From Sulfitobacter sp. THAF37 (GTDB lineage: Bacteria > Pseudomonadota > Alphaproteobacteria > Rhodobacterales > Rhodobacteraceae): a stretch of 64,000 bases of DNA. The DNA lies in contig NZ_CP045375.1 of NCBI RefSeq assembly GCF_009363555.1, forward strand, positions 1 to 64,000, given 5' to 3'. Below, piece by piece: positions 1 through 7,996 of the stretch (positions are counted from its first letter, which is position 1; every line of letters starts with the position of its first letter). The position numbers were made by a program, and so were the translations under genes. The notes under the pieces were generated by a model. That model was given only the letters and a program-made list of their open reading frames with translations. It made no database searches and was not told the origin of the DNA.

Positions 1-111
1 CTTGGCCCGTGCCTCAAGCTGGATGGCGATGTCAAATCGCGTCGAGTGAATCATGCCGGTGTATTCGGCGGCGGCGGTCTCGACATTGCGGGTGAGGGTT
101 CCTGCGAACAT
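1..111 (-). CDS. Hypothetical protein, N-terminal 37 residues (runs off the window)
   Basis: The first 37 codons of a minus-strand gene are visible, starting MFAGTLTRNVETAAAEYTG. The ATG at 109-111 is preceded by a good ribosome site (AAGGAACT), which fixes the start. The pattern of a short N-terminal strand followed by a Gly/Ile/Arg stretch is vaguely like DUF736-type plasmid proteins, but too little is present to assign it. It is the last visible member of the minus-strand plasmid block and has a copy of the AAAGCCTGCTTT repeat about 90 bp upstream. Confidence 0.6.
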   Translation of the reverse strand, partial: MFAGTLTRNVETAAAEYTGMIHSTRFDIAIQLEARAK

Positions 112-203
112 GGGATAGTTCCTTCTTGGATTGGCCGGTGCCTGACGTTCTTGCCAGCGCATCCGGGATTGCTTTCTCGACCCCTCCTGGGATCACAAAT
201 CAG

Positions 204-223
204 AAAGCCTGCTTTCCTTTCAG
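204..223. repeat. Intercistronic repeat, copy 1 (AAAGCCYGCTTT family)
   Basis: AAAGCCTGCTTTC followed by CTTTCAG. Four clear copies and one variant occur in gaps between genes of the minus-strand block. On the coding strand they read as GAAAG-n-AAAGCAGGCTTT, with a small AAAGC/GCTTT dyad. Confidence 0.6.
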
Positions 224-236
224 CCCCGGCCGCGGG

Positions 237-539
237 TCAGCGCTGCCGTCCGAGTGGGAATGCCCCCGCGCCTCCGGGTGCTACGCCCCTCCCCTGCCCG
301 TCTGGTCTTGATTGGTTGCCTGGAATTTCTGCGGCGTCCTTCGATCGCGCGACGAAGAACTCCGCCTCTTTGCCATTCAACCGGTGCCCTTCCCGGTCGG
401 TTAGACCGATGCAGCTGCCGTTCGGCAGAAAGCTGATCAGGTACTGACCGAGCCGGTCCTTGTGCACAACGTAGCCAGTATTGACCCAATGCACGGTCTG
501 ACCGACATCGACGGCGGCCTTGATGTCTTCGAGTGTCAT
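237..539 (-). CDS. Hypothetical plasmid protein, 100 aa
   Basis: The start ATG at 537-539 has a strong ribosome site (AAGGAGG, 7 bases upstream), so the shorter form beginning MTLEDIKAAVDVGQTVHW is preferred over upstream starts. The N-terminal 65 residues look folded (a TVHWVNTGYVVHKD segment, then a YLISFLPNGSCIGLTDR strand pattern). The last 30 residues are Gly/Pro/Arg rich and probably disordered. I do not recognise a characterised family. It lies in the same orientation as its neighbours in a plasmid housekeeping block. Confidence 0.7.
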   Translation of the reverse strand: MTLEDIKAAVDVGQTVHWVNTGYVVHKDRLGQYLISFLPNGSCIGLTDREGHRLNGKEAEFFVARSKDAAEIPGNQSRPDGQGRGVAPGGAGAFPLGRQR

Positions 540-639
540 GCGAACCTCCTTACGAAGAATGGTGGGTAAACGCCGCAGGAAGCCCGGTCGTCCAACCGGG
601 CTTCCGTGCACTATTCGTTTGGCAAACGGTCGAGAGCTG

Positions 640-1101
640 TCAGGCACCTTGCGTGGCTTGCGTCGCGCGCGCCGCCATCCAATCCTTCAGACCAAGAACC
701 GTTCGCCCGGCGGCCACCTCTGATGCCCAGGCAACTCTTGGATCGCTGCAGGGCTCCACGCTGACATGCTGCTCGATATGGCCATTGGCCATCCATGGCT
801 CGGGCTGGATCCGTCGCAGCCAGTCCGCCATGCTCGGGATGCGGCCTTGGCAGTCTTCACGAACATGCTGCTCGCCGATCCAGCGCACGGGGATCTCTCG
901 ACCAGCGCTATTGGTCAGGGTCAGACCGAAGGCACGTTCGGCTTCAAACAGGCCTTGGGCATGGTGACGCAAGGCCCGGTGCGTGAAGAGCGCGAGGTGC
1001 TCTTTCGAGGCATCGAACCAGTTATGTATGGACTGATAGTCGGACGGCACCCCGCCGAATTTTCGGGCCGAGCTTTCGGCATGATGAAGCGGATGCGCCA
1101 T
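640..1101 (-). CDS. DUF6915-like plasmid protein
   Basis: A 153-residue protein starting MAHPLHHAESSARKFGGVP. The start at 1101 is chosen because the upstream gene stops at 1103-1105 and a GAGGGGCTTTGAG purine stretch precedes this ATG. The sequence is His/Trp rich near the N-terminus (DWFDASKEHLALFTHRALRHH-type pattern), which I recall as the DUF6915 signature of alphaproteobacterial plasmids. Function is unknown. It is tightly spaced with the DUF6878-like gene just upstream, so the two are probably co-translated. Confidence 0.75.
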   Translation of the reverse strand: MAHPLHHAESSARKFGGVPSDYQSIHNWFDASKEHLALFTHRALRHHAQGLFEAERAFGLTLTNSAGREIPVRWIGEQHVREDCQGRIPSMADWLRRIQPEPWMANGHIEQHVSVEPCSDPRVAWASEVAAGRTVLGLKDWMAARATQATQGA

Positions 1102-1102
1102 C

Positions 1103-1489
1103 TCAAAGCCCCTCGTCATAGCTGTGTGAGCATTCGACATAGCGGTCGGCGTGATCGAGTGTGATGCTGTCTGCTGCAATGTCCCAGGTCAGCGTGCCAT
1201 AGCCGCCCTCGTTGTTCTCGAACCCAGGGTGATGGTGATAAGCGAGCGACCAGGCGAAATCGCCCACCTCTGTGGCAAGCACCTCCGGCAGTTTGACCTC
1301 CGCAGACTGCACGGTCACATCCTCGATATTGCCGGAGTCGCCATAGCCTTCGTATTCGGCAGTGACTTCGCTGATGCCAAGCGCACGTAGTTGCGCGATC
1401 AGCTCCGCTCGGGTCGCCTTCAGGGTGGTTTCGCGCTCCGCGCGCCACTGAGCCGCCATTGCGGCATAGTCGATCTGGGGATTGGTCAT
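1103..1489 (-). CDS. DUF6878-like plasmid protein
   Basis: A 128-residue acidic protein starting MTNPQIDYAAMAAQWRAERE, with ribosome site AAGAGGACAG. An N-terminal helix is followed by a conserved-looking core EYEGYGDSGNIEDV and a YHHHPGFENNEGGYGTLTWD segment, which I recall as the DUF6878 family. No catalytic residues are assigned for this family. The stop sits two bases before the start of the DUF6915-like gene. Co-occurrence with ArdC, ParB-like and strawberry-notch genes is typical of conjugative plasmid backbones, so a role in plasmid establishment is possible but not shown. Confidence 0.75.
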   Translation of the reverse strand: MTNPQIDYAAMAAQWRAERETTLKATRAELIAQLRALGISEVTAEYEGYGDSGNIEDVTVQSAEVKLPEVLATEVGDFAWSLAYHHHPGFENNEGGYGTLTWDIAADSITLDHADRYVECSHSYDEGL

Positions 1490-1592
1490 GGGTCTGTCCT
1501 CTTGTAAGAAATTGAGGGGTCGGGCGTGGCATTGGCCCGCGCGCGCCCGGAACGCGCAGACCGGACAAATCCCGATCTGCGACGCCCCACCC

Positions 1593-1614
1593 AAAGCCTG
1601 CTTTGGCTTTTCAG
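1593..1614. repeat. Intercistronic repeat, copy 2
   Basis: AAAGCCTGCTTTGG then CTTTTCAG, overlapping the stop codon of the strawberry-notch gene at 1611-1613. Confidence 0.65.
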
Positions 1615-4600
1615 GCGGCTTGTTCTGCCGCCTTGCTGGTTCTCATCCCCACGATCCGGGCCAGAATGTCGCCCGTGTCGACACCGTCCCCATGCGGCAG
1701 GAACACCCGCAGCTGGAAGGCGATGATCTCGGTGAAACACCCAATGGACTTGAGACCCTCGATCATGCCCCGTTCCGCACCAGAGAGCTCGAGGCGCATC
1801 TCGCCTGCAACCCGGCGACGGGTCATCGTGAGACCCCGGCCCAGATCGACCGGTGCGGTGGTGCCGAGGGCGGCAGTCAGCATCTCTTGCGGCGTTTGCG
1901 GGTTGGAGACAAGGAAGCGGGCGCGCAGCGCGGCTGCCCCTTCCTCGCTCAACGTGCGCCCGATCATGGCCGTCGCCCCGTCAGGCGTGACCCGGTAGAT
2001 GCGTTCATTCGTGGTCGGAATGTCCTTCCAGATCGGCAACAGCAGCCCGGTCAGCAGGTAGAGCTTGGTCGTGGTGGTTTTCGGCAGGGACGCAGCCTCA
2101 GCATCCCAAAGCCCTGCAAACTCGGGCTTGCCGATCTCTTCCCAGGCCGAGGCCTCAAATCGCGTCTCCTCGAGGTAGCTCGACCCGTTGGATCGCACGG
2201 CCTTGCGCATCAGCGTGACAATGTCCTCGTCATACATCTGCATGGGGCGCGCCGAAATGAGCGCCGCGCGGCCGGAGGCGCGATTGACCATCGGCCGCTT
2301 GTCGGGGTTGCGCGACAGGGCGTCATCCGCCGACAGCACATGGACCGGGTCCGTCACCTCGAGCCCGATGATCCGCGTCACGGCGCCGGATTTCGGGCAG
2401 GTCCAGAGATCCTCGGTCGAGACCTGTTCGATCTTTTCGCCGCGGAGGGTTTCCACGCCGAGATCGAGCGTGCCTGCCGCGCGCGCCCGTTCGGTCTGAT
2501 CAGCGATCCGGCGCATGAACTCGGCAAAGAGCGCGTTCTGCATGTGGATGGGCAGCGCCAGCACCCGGTTGAGAAACCGCTGGATCGGCGGAAGCTCTTC
2601 GAGCAGCACCCCGTCCTTGTCGATCAGCCGCAGGGCGGTCCAGTCGGTGAAACTCTCGTAGCTCATCGCCTCGGCGCGCCCGGCGGCAAGATCGGCGAAA
2701 TATCCCCGCAAAGCCGCCCGTGCGATCGGGCTTTCCAGATTGTCCTCCTCGCGGAACATGCCTTGCGAGCCGGTCTCGCGCTGGCCTTTGGTGAGGGCCC
2801 CAAGCTGATCGAGGCGCTTGGCAATCGTCGAAGTGAAGCGCTTCTCGCCATGCACATCTGAGGTGCAGACCCGGAAGAAGGGTGCGCTGACCTGCGCAGA
2901 GCGATGCGTGCGGCCCAGCCCCTGGATGGCCGCATCGGCGCGCCAGCCGGGCTCCAGCAGGTAGTGCCGCCGCCGCTTCTGGTTCTTGGCCGTTTGTGCC
3001 GCATGATAGGACCGGCCCGTCCCGCCCGCATCGGAAAAGATCAAGACATCCTTCTCGCCGTCCATGAAGGCTTGGGTCTCCGACGAATTACTGCTTGCGC
3101 TGCGCTTCTCGATGAAGAGATGACCATCCTCGGCCTTGAGGGGCCGGATGGACCGCCCCGTGACTTCTGCCACGGCCTCATCGCCAAAAGCCCAGAGGAT
3201 CTGATCGAGCGCCGAGGGGATCGGCGCCAGCGTCATCAACTCCATCATGGCCGCGTCACGTAAAGCGAGCGCTTCGCGCGAGACGACCAGCGCGCCGGCC
3301 TCATCCCGCAAGGGTTCCGCGACCATGTTGCCGTCGATCTCCACGAGCTTTTGCGCGTGGATCGGGAAGGCCTGTTCGAGGTAGCCCAGAACATAGTCGC
3401 GCGGCGTCAAGGCAACCTCGACGAGCTCGTCGTCGGGGTCCATCGTTTCAAGCCGGCGTTTCAGCAGGCTCTCACCTGTCGAGACCACCTGGATGACGCA
3501 AGCGTGGCCCGCCGCGAGGTCATCCTCGATGGCGCGGATGATGGTCAGGGCTTTCATGCCCATCAGGAGATGGTTGAAGAAGCGCTGCTTGGTGCTTTCA
3601 AACCGGGACTTGGCCGAGGCGCGGGCGGCCGAGGCATTGGTCTCCCCCGAGGCGTCATTGACACCGGTCGCAGTCAGTGCGGCTTCCAGATTGTGGTGGA
3701 TCGTCCGAAACGCACCCGCATAGGCGTCGTAGATCTCGATCTGGGCCGGAGTAAGTGCGTGTTCGAGCACGTCATACTCCACGCCATCGAAGCTGAGGGC
3801 GCGCGCCGTGTAGAGGCCGAGCGTCTTGAGATCACGCGCGACCACTTCCATGGCGGCAACGCCGCCGGCTTCCATCGCCGACACGAAACTCTCGCGGCTT
3901 GGGAAGGGGTATTCGGGGCCCTGCCCCCAGAGTCCGAGCCGCGCGGCATAGGCGAGGTTATGCACGCTCGTGGCACCCGTGGCCGAGATGTAGAAGACGC
4001 GGGCGCGGGGTGCGGCCAGTTGCAGCCGCAGGCCCGCAAGGCCCTGCTGGGAGGGTTTGACCCCCCTGCCCTGCTCGGACCCTGCCGCGTTCTGCATGGC
4101 ATGGGCCTCATCAAAGGCCAGCACGCCATCGAAGTCGTCGCCCATCCAGGCGAGGATCTGGCTCAGTCGCGTGGTGCCGCATTTGCCCGCGGACCGCAGC
4201 GTGGCGTAGGTGACGAAGAGGATACCGTCGCCCATCGGGATGGGCTGATCCGGTTTCCATTTGGAGAGCGGCTGGATGTCGGCGGGCGAGCCGCCAAGAT
4301 CGGTCCAGTCGCGGATCGCGTCCTCGATGAGCGTGGCGGATTTGGAGACCCAGATCGCCTTTCTGCGTCCAGCGAGCCAGTTCACCAGGATGAGCCCGGC
4401 GCATTCGCGCCCCTTGCCGCAGCCCGTGCCGTCACCGAGGAAGTAGCCAAGGCGATAAGCATTGGCGTCCGGGTCATCATCGGCACGGGTGAGTTTGGTC
4501 TGGTCGTCGTCGATGGTGAACCGCCCCGGCAGGTCACGCCCATGGGCATCATGGGCCATGATGATGGTCTCGAGCTGAGCCTCGGAGAGATGCCCATCCT

Positions 4601-5873
4601 CGATCAGCCTGGCTGGCAGGCGCAATTCCGCACTGGCCGTGTCCGAAGGCACGGGCGGCGCCACGGAAGCCATGGCGATGCTTTCGACCAGCGGAGTGGG
4701 ATGTTCCTGCGCGCCCGCGATCTCAATGCGCTGCGGCCGGTAGCGCGCATAGATGTCCGAGACGGGCCTGTTGTCGCGCGGGGTCTGAAAGCTTGTGAAG
4801 CTGAGCGGACGGACGGCATTGGGCCGTGGATTGGAGGCGGCGAGAGGCGCAGCGGCGGTCTTGCGCGGGGCAGAAGAGTGAACGGTCGGCCGCGCGTGCG
4901 GCATCGACGCCACCCTTTGGGCGGGGCGCGCCTCGGGCCGGGTTGCGGCCACTGCGTCGACATATGCCAAGGCTTCATCCAAGTCCCTGACGCTGGCGCG
5001 GATCATCTCTCCGTCCTCCTGCACCTTGTCGAAGACCATCAGCTGGGTTTCCACAGAGGTGCCGAGCTTGCGGTAAACCTGTCCCGGCATCGTGAGGGCC
5101 AAGCGCGGCGTCAGGAGACCGCAAGCGCGCGACCAATGCGCGGCATCGCGTTCGGGCGTGAATCCCGGCGGCATGATCGCCACCAGCCGCCCGCCATGCG
5201 CGAGACGCTTTGCAGCCGCAATGAGATGTTTGGCGGCGATGTGCTTGTCGCGGGATCGGTCGACCGAAGAGGCGAAGGGCGGATTCATCACCACGATGTC
5301 GGGTAGAACCGGCGTCTGCAGCAGATCGTCGATATGCTCGCCGTCATGGCTCGTCACCTCGCCACCGAAGACAGCGCGCAATAGGCTCTGGCGAAAGGGG
5401 TCGATGTCATTGAGCAAAAGCATGGCACCGGCCCGGGCGGCGAAAGCAGCCAGGGCACCAGTGCCAGCCGAGGGCTCCAGCACGGTCTCGCCCTTGCGGA
5501 TCGCCGCGGCGCACACCATCAGGGCCGCGAATGCCAGCGGCGTGGAAAACTGCTGCAGCCGGATCTGCTGCTCTGACCGGCGGGTTTCCGTCAGCAGCCG
5601 TGAGGCAAGCAGCTTTGCGGTGGCGATGTCACCCGCTGCGTTGTCCTCCCGCAACAGCATCTGGACGGCCGCGGCCTGCATCAGGTCATAGGCCTTCCGC
5701 CAGTCCCAGGCACCGCCAGAATCGCTACCAAGAAAGGTCTCTCGCATGATGCGTGCGAGCGCTGAGCTGCGCAGGGGCTGGTGGTCGATTTCCGCGCCGA
5801 TTTGCGCCAGCGCAGAGGCGACGTTAGCGTCAGAGATTGAAAGAGTCGGGTTCGCCGGATTGGGCTTGGTCAT
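1611..5873 (-). CDS. Methyltransferase-strawberry notch helicase fusion, 1420 aa
   Basis: A giant plasmid protein with two enzymatic halves. Residues about 100-290 form an N6-adenine-type methyltransferase: SAM motif I EPSAGTGAL near 133 and the catalytic NPPF at 197-200. Residues about 430-1010 form a strawberry-notch superfamily-2 ATPase: Walker A GTGCGKGRE near 482, DEAH at 588-591, an ISATG motif, and a C-terminal helicase lobe with GGTGRSYHA and QGLGRTHR. A proline-rich linker (about 310-400) joins them. Start ATG at 5873 has ribosome site AAAGGAATT. Such proteins are common on alphaproteobacterial plasmids. Their role is unproven; modification or remodelling of incoming DNA is a reasonable inference. 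The frame is intact and full length. Confidence 0.92.
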   Translation of the reverse strand: MTKPNPANPTLSISDANVASALAQIGAEIDHQPLRSSALARIMRETFLGSDSGGAWDWRKAYDLMQAAAVQMLLREDNAAGDIATAKLLASRLLTETRRSEQQIRLQQFSTPLAFAALMVCAAAIRKGETVLEPSAGTGALAAFAARAGAMLLLNDIDPFRQSLLRAVFGGEVTSHDGEHIDDLLQTPVLPDIVVMNPPFASSVDRSRDKHIAAKHLIAAAKRLAHGGRLVAIMPPGFTPERDAAHWSRACGLLTPRLALTMPGQVYRKLGTSVETQLMVFDKVQEDGEMIRASVRDLDEALAYVDAVAATRPEARPAQRVASMPHARPTVHSSAPRKTAAAPLAASNPRPNAVRPLSFTSFQTPRDNRPVSDIYARYRPQRIEIAGAQEHPTPLVESIAMASVAPPVPSDTASAELRLPARLIEDGHLSEAQLETIIMAHDAHGRDLPGRFTIDDDQTKLTRADDDPDANAYRLGYFLGDGTGCGKGRECAGLILVNWLAGRRKAIWVSKSATLIEDAIRDWTDLGGSPADIQPLSKWKPDQPIPMGDGILFVTYATLRSAGKCGTTRLSQILAWMGDDFDGVLAFDEAHAMQNAAGSEQGRGVKPSQQGLAGLRLQLAAPRARVFYISATGATSVHNLAYAARLGLWGQGPEYPFPSRESFVSAMEAGGVAAMEVVARDLKTLGLYTARALSFDGVEYDVLEHALTPAQIEIYDAYAGAFRTIHHNLEAALTATGVNDASGETNASAARASAKSRFESTKQRFFNHLLMGMKALTIIRAIEDDLAAGHACVIQVVSTGESLLKRRLETMDPDDELVEVALTPRDYVLGYLEQAFPIHAQKLVEIDGNMVAEPLRDEAGALVVSREALALRDAAMMELMTLAPIPSALDQILWAFGDEAVAEVTGRSIRPLKAEDGHLFIEKRSASSNSSETQAFMDGEKDVLIFSDAGGTGRSYHAAQTAKNQKRRRHYLLEPGWRADAAIQGLGRTHRSAQVSAPFFRVCTSDVHGEKRFTSTIAKRLDQLGALTKGQRETGSQGMFREEDNLESPIARAALRGYFADLAAGRAEAMSYESFTDWTALRLIDKDGVLLEELPPIQRFLNRVLALPIHMQNALFAEFMRRIADQTERARAAGTLDLGVETLRGEKIEQVSTEDLWTCPKSGAVTRIIGLEVTDPVHVLSADDALSRNPDKRPMVNRASGRAALISARPMQMYDEDIVTLMRKAVRSNGSSYLEETRFEASAWEEIGKPEFAGLWDAEAASLPKTTTTKLYLLTGLLLPIWKDIPTTNERIYRVTPDGATAMIGRTLSEEGAAALRARFLVSNPQTPQEMLTAALGTTAPVDLGRGLTMTRRRVAGEMRLELSGAERGMIEGLKSIGCFTEIIAFQLRVFLPHGDGVDTGDILARIVGMRTSKAAEQAA

Positions 5874-5914
5874 GGGGAATTCCTTTGGATCAGGGTCTGA
5901 GTTCCAAAGGACAA

Positions 5915-5936
5915 AAAGCCCGCTTTCGCTTTTCGG
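5915..5936. repeat. Intercistronic repeat, copy 3
   Basis: AAAGCCCGCTTTCG then CTTTTCGG, about 40 bp upstream of the strawberry-notch start codon. On the coding strand GAAAAGC and GCTTTTT can pair around GAAAGCGG and are followed by T-rich sequence, so it could act as an attenuator. Confidence 0.65.
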
Positions 5937-5974
5937 TGTGATGAGGTCAGACCGCGCTGACCTCCAAGGCTTGG

Positions 5975-6127
5975 TCAGGGCTTGGATTGGCCCTGGCGCT
6001 TCGCATCAATCAAAGCCTGCGCGGCCTGCATTACCTGAACCTGTGAAGTTCCCGCGCGTGCATCCTCAAGCGCGGTCTGTACCTGCGCACGAAACCACGC
6101 GTCATACGAATTGACATCAGCCGCCAC
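5975..6127 (-). CDS. Stability-determinant-type antitoxin, 50 aa, GTG start (orphan)
   Basis: A short frame that would escape normal gene calling. It starts GTG at 6125-6127 with GAGAAG seven bases upstream and reads VAADVNSYDAWFRAQVQTAL, then EDARAGTSQVQVMQAAQALI and DAKRQGQSKP. The SYD-W-RA-VQ-ALEDAR and VM-A-ALI-AKR patterns match the C-terminal core of the ParE-associated stability determinant (PaaA-like) antitoxins. No ParE toxin follows: the next gene is the strawberry-notch helicase. An overlapping 20-codon frame starting ATG (MDPTAKEQ) ends inside this gene, so an upstream frameshift in a formerly longer antitoxin is also possible. Confidence 0.5.
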   Translation of the reverse strand: MAADVNSYDAWFRAQVQTALEDARAGTSQVQVMQAAQALIDAKRQGQSKP

Positions 6128-6274
6128 GGAAATGCTTCTCGAGACCGAGGTGCGGCTGTTCCTTAGCCGTTGGGTCCATTGCGCTTTCTCCGACTATGCG
6201 ATGGGTCGATGCTACATCACCCACAGTGGTGCCGTAAACGGCAAGGCCGTAAGGTTAATAGCTAACCGGGCCAC

Positions 6275-6793
6275 TTACCGATCGGGCGCCGCTTCGAGAG
6301 ACGTCTCGAACCGCTTGTCCGCCACCGCAGCTTCTTTCAGGAGCGCGTCGAAATCGTCAGGTGGATTTCCATCTTCCAGCATCCCTTTGAACGTCGCATA
6401 GGCATCCGTCTTGCTGCCGTAGGCGCGCAGGGTCTTATCGTCGTTCACCCAGGCCACCACGATGACCTTCGCATCGCTGTTGAACCGGTAGAACAACCGA
6501 TACTGCTGGAAGAATTTCGCCCGGAACCAGTGCTTGCGGTGATCGCCGAGTGTGCCGCCTTGCCGGAAGGCCGCGGAACCCGGATCCGCCGGTATGGCCT
6601 CGGCCACCAGCTTGAAGATGGCGGCAAGCCGTTTCGTGCAGTTCTTCTTTCGCCATGTCTTTGGATCGCGTGCCTTACGCGCCTCGACCTCCTCGATCAG
6701 CCCTTCTAGCTGGTCCAGAAAGAGCGGATGCGCATAAATCGACCATCCGTTTACGACAAGGGGCGCTTGGGCGGGCACGCTATCGCCGCTCAT
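6275..6793 (-). CDS. yhaV: YhaV-family ribonuclease toxin
   Basis: A 172-residue protein matching the YhaV toxin of the PrlF-YhaV type II system, an RNase that cleaves translated mRNA and is neutralised by PrlF. Visible family features include NGWSIYAHPLFLDQLE at the N-terminus, then RKNCTKRLAAIFKL, and a RelE-like core FRAKFFQQYRLFYRF followed by AWVNDDKTLRAYGSK. The ATG overlaps the prlF stop as ATGA, indicating translational coupling. The length is normal for the family and the frame is intact. It is probably a plasmid-stabilising module. Confidence 0.93.
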   Translation of the reverse strand: MSGDSVPAQAPLVVNGWSIYAHPLFLDQLEGLIEEVEARKARDPKTWRKKNCTKRLAAIFKLVAEAIPADPGSAAFRQGGTLGDHRKHWFRAKFFQQYRLFYRFNSDAKVIVVAWVNDDKTLRAYGSKTDAYATFKGMLEDGNPPDDFDALLKEAAVADKRFETSLEAAPDR

Positions 6794-7116
6794 TCATCCT
6801 CAAGCGATAGCGGCGCATCGAGATCGACCTCAACCTCTCCGACCAGTGCTGCAAGACGGTCATGCAAAGCCCCATCGAACGCCCGAATGCGATCCGGATG
6901 CGCCTTGATATCGGCCTCGACAAAATCGAGAAAGGCTCCGAGCGCAGGATCTTCCTCGTCGCTGCGCACGGGCTCGATATAGACCCTGCCACTCGGCTCG
7001 GTGCAGTAGCGAATCTGGTCGCCTTTGCCCAACTTGAGCTGTTTGCGCACACCCGCCGGCACGGTCGTCTGATACCGATCCGTGAGTTTCGAGACGTCTT
7101 CTGCGAGCGCTGTCAT
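6790..7116 (-). CDS. prlF: PrlF (SohA) antitoxin
   Basis: A 108-residue antitoxin with an AbrB/SpoVT-like N-terminal DNA-binding fold: LTDRYQTTVPAGVRKQLKLGKGDQIRY. An acidic C-terminal part (SDEEDPALGAFLDFVEADI) is expected to bind YhaV. The ATG at 7116 has ribosome site AGGAGAC; the longer upstream frame is rejected because it would run through the promoter palindromes. It is the first gene of a two-gene operon with yhaV and probably represses its own promoter through the palindromes at 7161-7189. Confidence 0.93.
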   Translation of the reverse strand: MTALAEDVSKLTDRYQTTVPAGVRKQLKLGKGDQIRYCTEPSGRVYIEPVRSDEEDPALGAFLDFVEADIKAHPDRIRAFDGALHDRLAALVGEVEVDLDAPLSLEDE

Positions 7117-7160
7117 GGCAGTCTCCTGAAAGAAAAGGGGCTTTGCTGCCCGTGATAGGT

Positions 7161-7189
7161 AATGCATCTGCATTGTCTTGTCAAGACAA
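7161..7189 (-). promoter_or_regulatory. prlF-yhaV promoter with two palindromic operators
   Basis: Two perfect dyads overlap here: AATGCATCTGCATT (7161-7174) and TTGTCTTGTCAAGACAA (7173-7189). The second contains a minus-strand -35 hexamer TTGACA. They lie 45-73 bases upstream of the prlF ATG, the expected position for autoregulation by the AbrB-like antitoxin. Confidence 0.65.
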
Positions 7190-7240
7190 GCCGCAGGATC
7201 TGCTGTCGCCGGCAGGTCGATGAACCGTCCGGCACAGCAC

Positions 7241-7894
7241 CTATTCTCGCCCCGCGAGATACTCCGCCAGCACCGGGCTGACAGCACCTTTCGCGGAGCT
7301 GAGCAGCTCCGAACCCGCAAGCGTCGCTTTCGACAGGCGCACGAGCCCACCGGTTTCCTCGATGCGGTAGCACCGGCGTTTTTGCCGCCCGCGCCTGTAG
7401 TGGGTCGCGGTGACGATCTGGCAGGTGCTGCCGTCGGTGAGCGTGACCGGTTTTGCGAGCTTGATCTTGTCGCCTTCCTCGTAGTCCGGGATCGACGCCC
7501 AATCCCGGCAACGCTGGCGCCAGTCCTGGGCGTAGCTGTCCGGGTCTTTCAGATCGGAGAGAAGCTCGATCAGCCCAAGGGGAGCACGACACTCGTTCGG
7601 GCCAGCGCTTTCCTCCATATCCTTGTAGCCCCAGCAGCCGTCATCGTATCGGGTGAGGAAGACGGCTCCGAAAGTGATCGAGCCGTCCGCATGCGTAACA
7701 TAGGTCGAGTCCTCGACAGGGGTGCCGTCGAGATTGGTGACCTTTGCCGCCGCATACCAGGTGGAGCCGACCTTGCAGGCTTTGACCAGTTCGGTTTTGC
7801 GCGTGTCGCCCTCGAAGGTGCAGAGCCGGGCGATTTCCGCTTTCTCATCCGCGTAGGATTTGACGCGGCCGTCGGTGTAGAAGAGCCAACCCAT
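7241..7894 (-). CDS. DUF6927-like plasmid protein
   Basis: A 217-residue protein starting MGWLFYTDGRVKSYADEKAE, with ribosome site AAAGGACTC. I recall the N-terminus (MGWLFYTD, then EKAEIARLCTFE) as the DUF6927 signature. The middle contains AAAKVTNLDGTP and a DDGCWGYKDMEES stretch resembling the DUF6927 pattern of small plasmid proteins. The C-terminal part (SIPDYEEGDKIKLAKPVTLTDG) looks like a small beta domain. Function is unknown. It stands between the toxin-antitoxin pair and a DUF3085-like gene, all on the same strand. Confidence 0.78.
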   Translation of the reverse strand: MGWLFYTDGRVKSYADEKAEIARLCTFEGDTRKTELVKACKVGSTWYAAAKVTNLDGTPVEDSTYVTHADGSITFGAVFLTRYDDGCWGYKDMEESAGPNECRAPLGLIELLSDLKDPDSYAQDWRQRCRDWASIPDYEEGDKIKLAKPVTLTDGSTCQIVTATHYRRGRQKRRCYRIEETGGLVRLSKATLAGSELLSSAKGAVSPVLAEYLAGRE

Positions 7895-7996
7895 CTCAGA
7901 GTCCTTTCTGTCACTGGGGAAATTGTTGTCGCCAATGTCCCGAGAGGGCCGCAGGCCCGGCAGGGTATTAGCGATGCGTGTTTGAGAATGGGCGCG

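Noticed and set aside
1482..2861. 459-codon plus-strand open frame opposite the strawberry-notch gene
   Set aside because: It is an antisense shadow of a well-supported gene: no family pattern, no ribosome site, and composition (Arg/Gly/His rich) typical of high-GC antisense frames.
3351..5306. 651-codon plus-strand open frame
   Set aside because: Antisense to the methyltransferase/helicase gene; low-complexity Arg/Gly/Asp-rich sequence with no recognisable domain.
6255..6269. GGTTA/TAACC dyad downstream of yhaV as terminator
   Set aside because: Arms of only 5 bp and no T-run; too weak to call.
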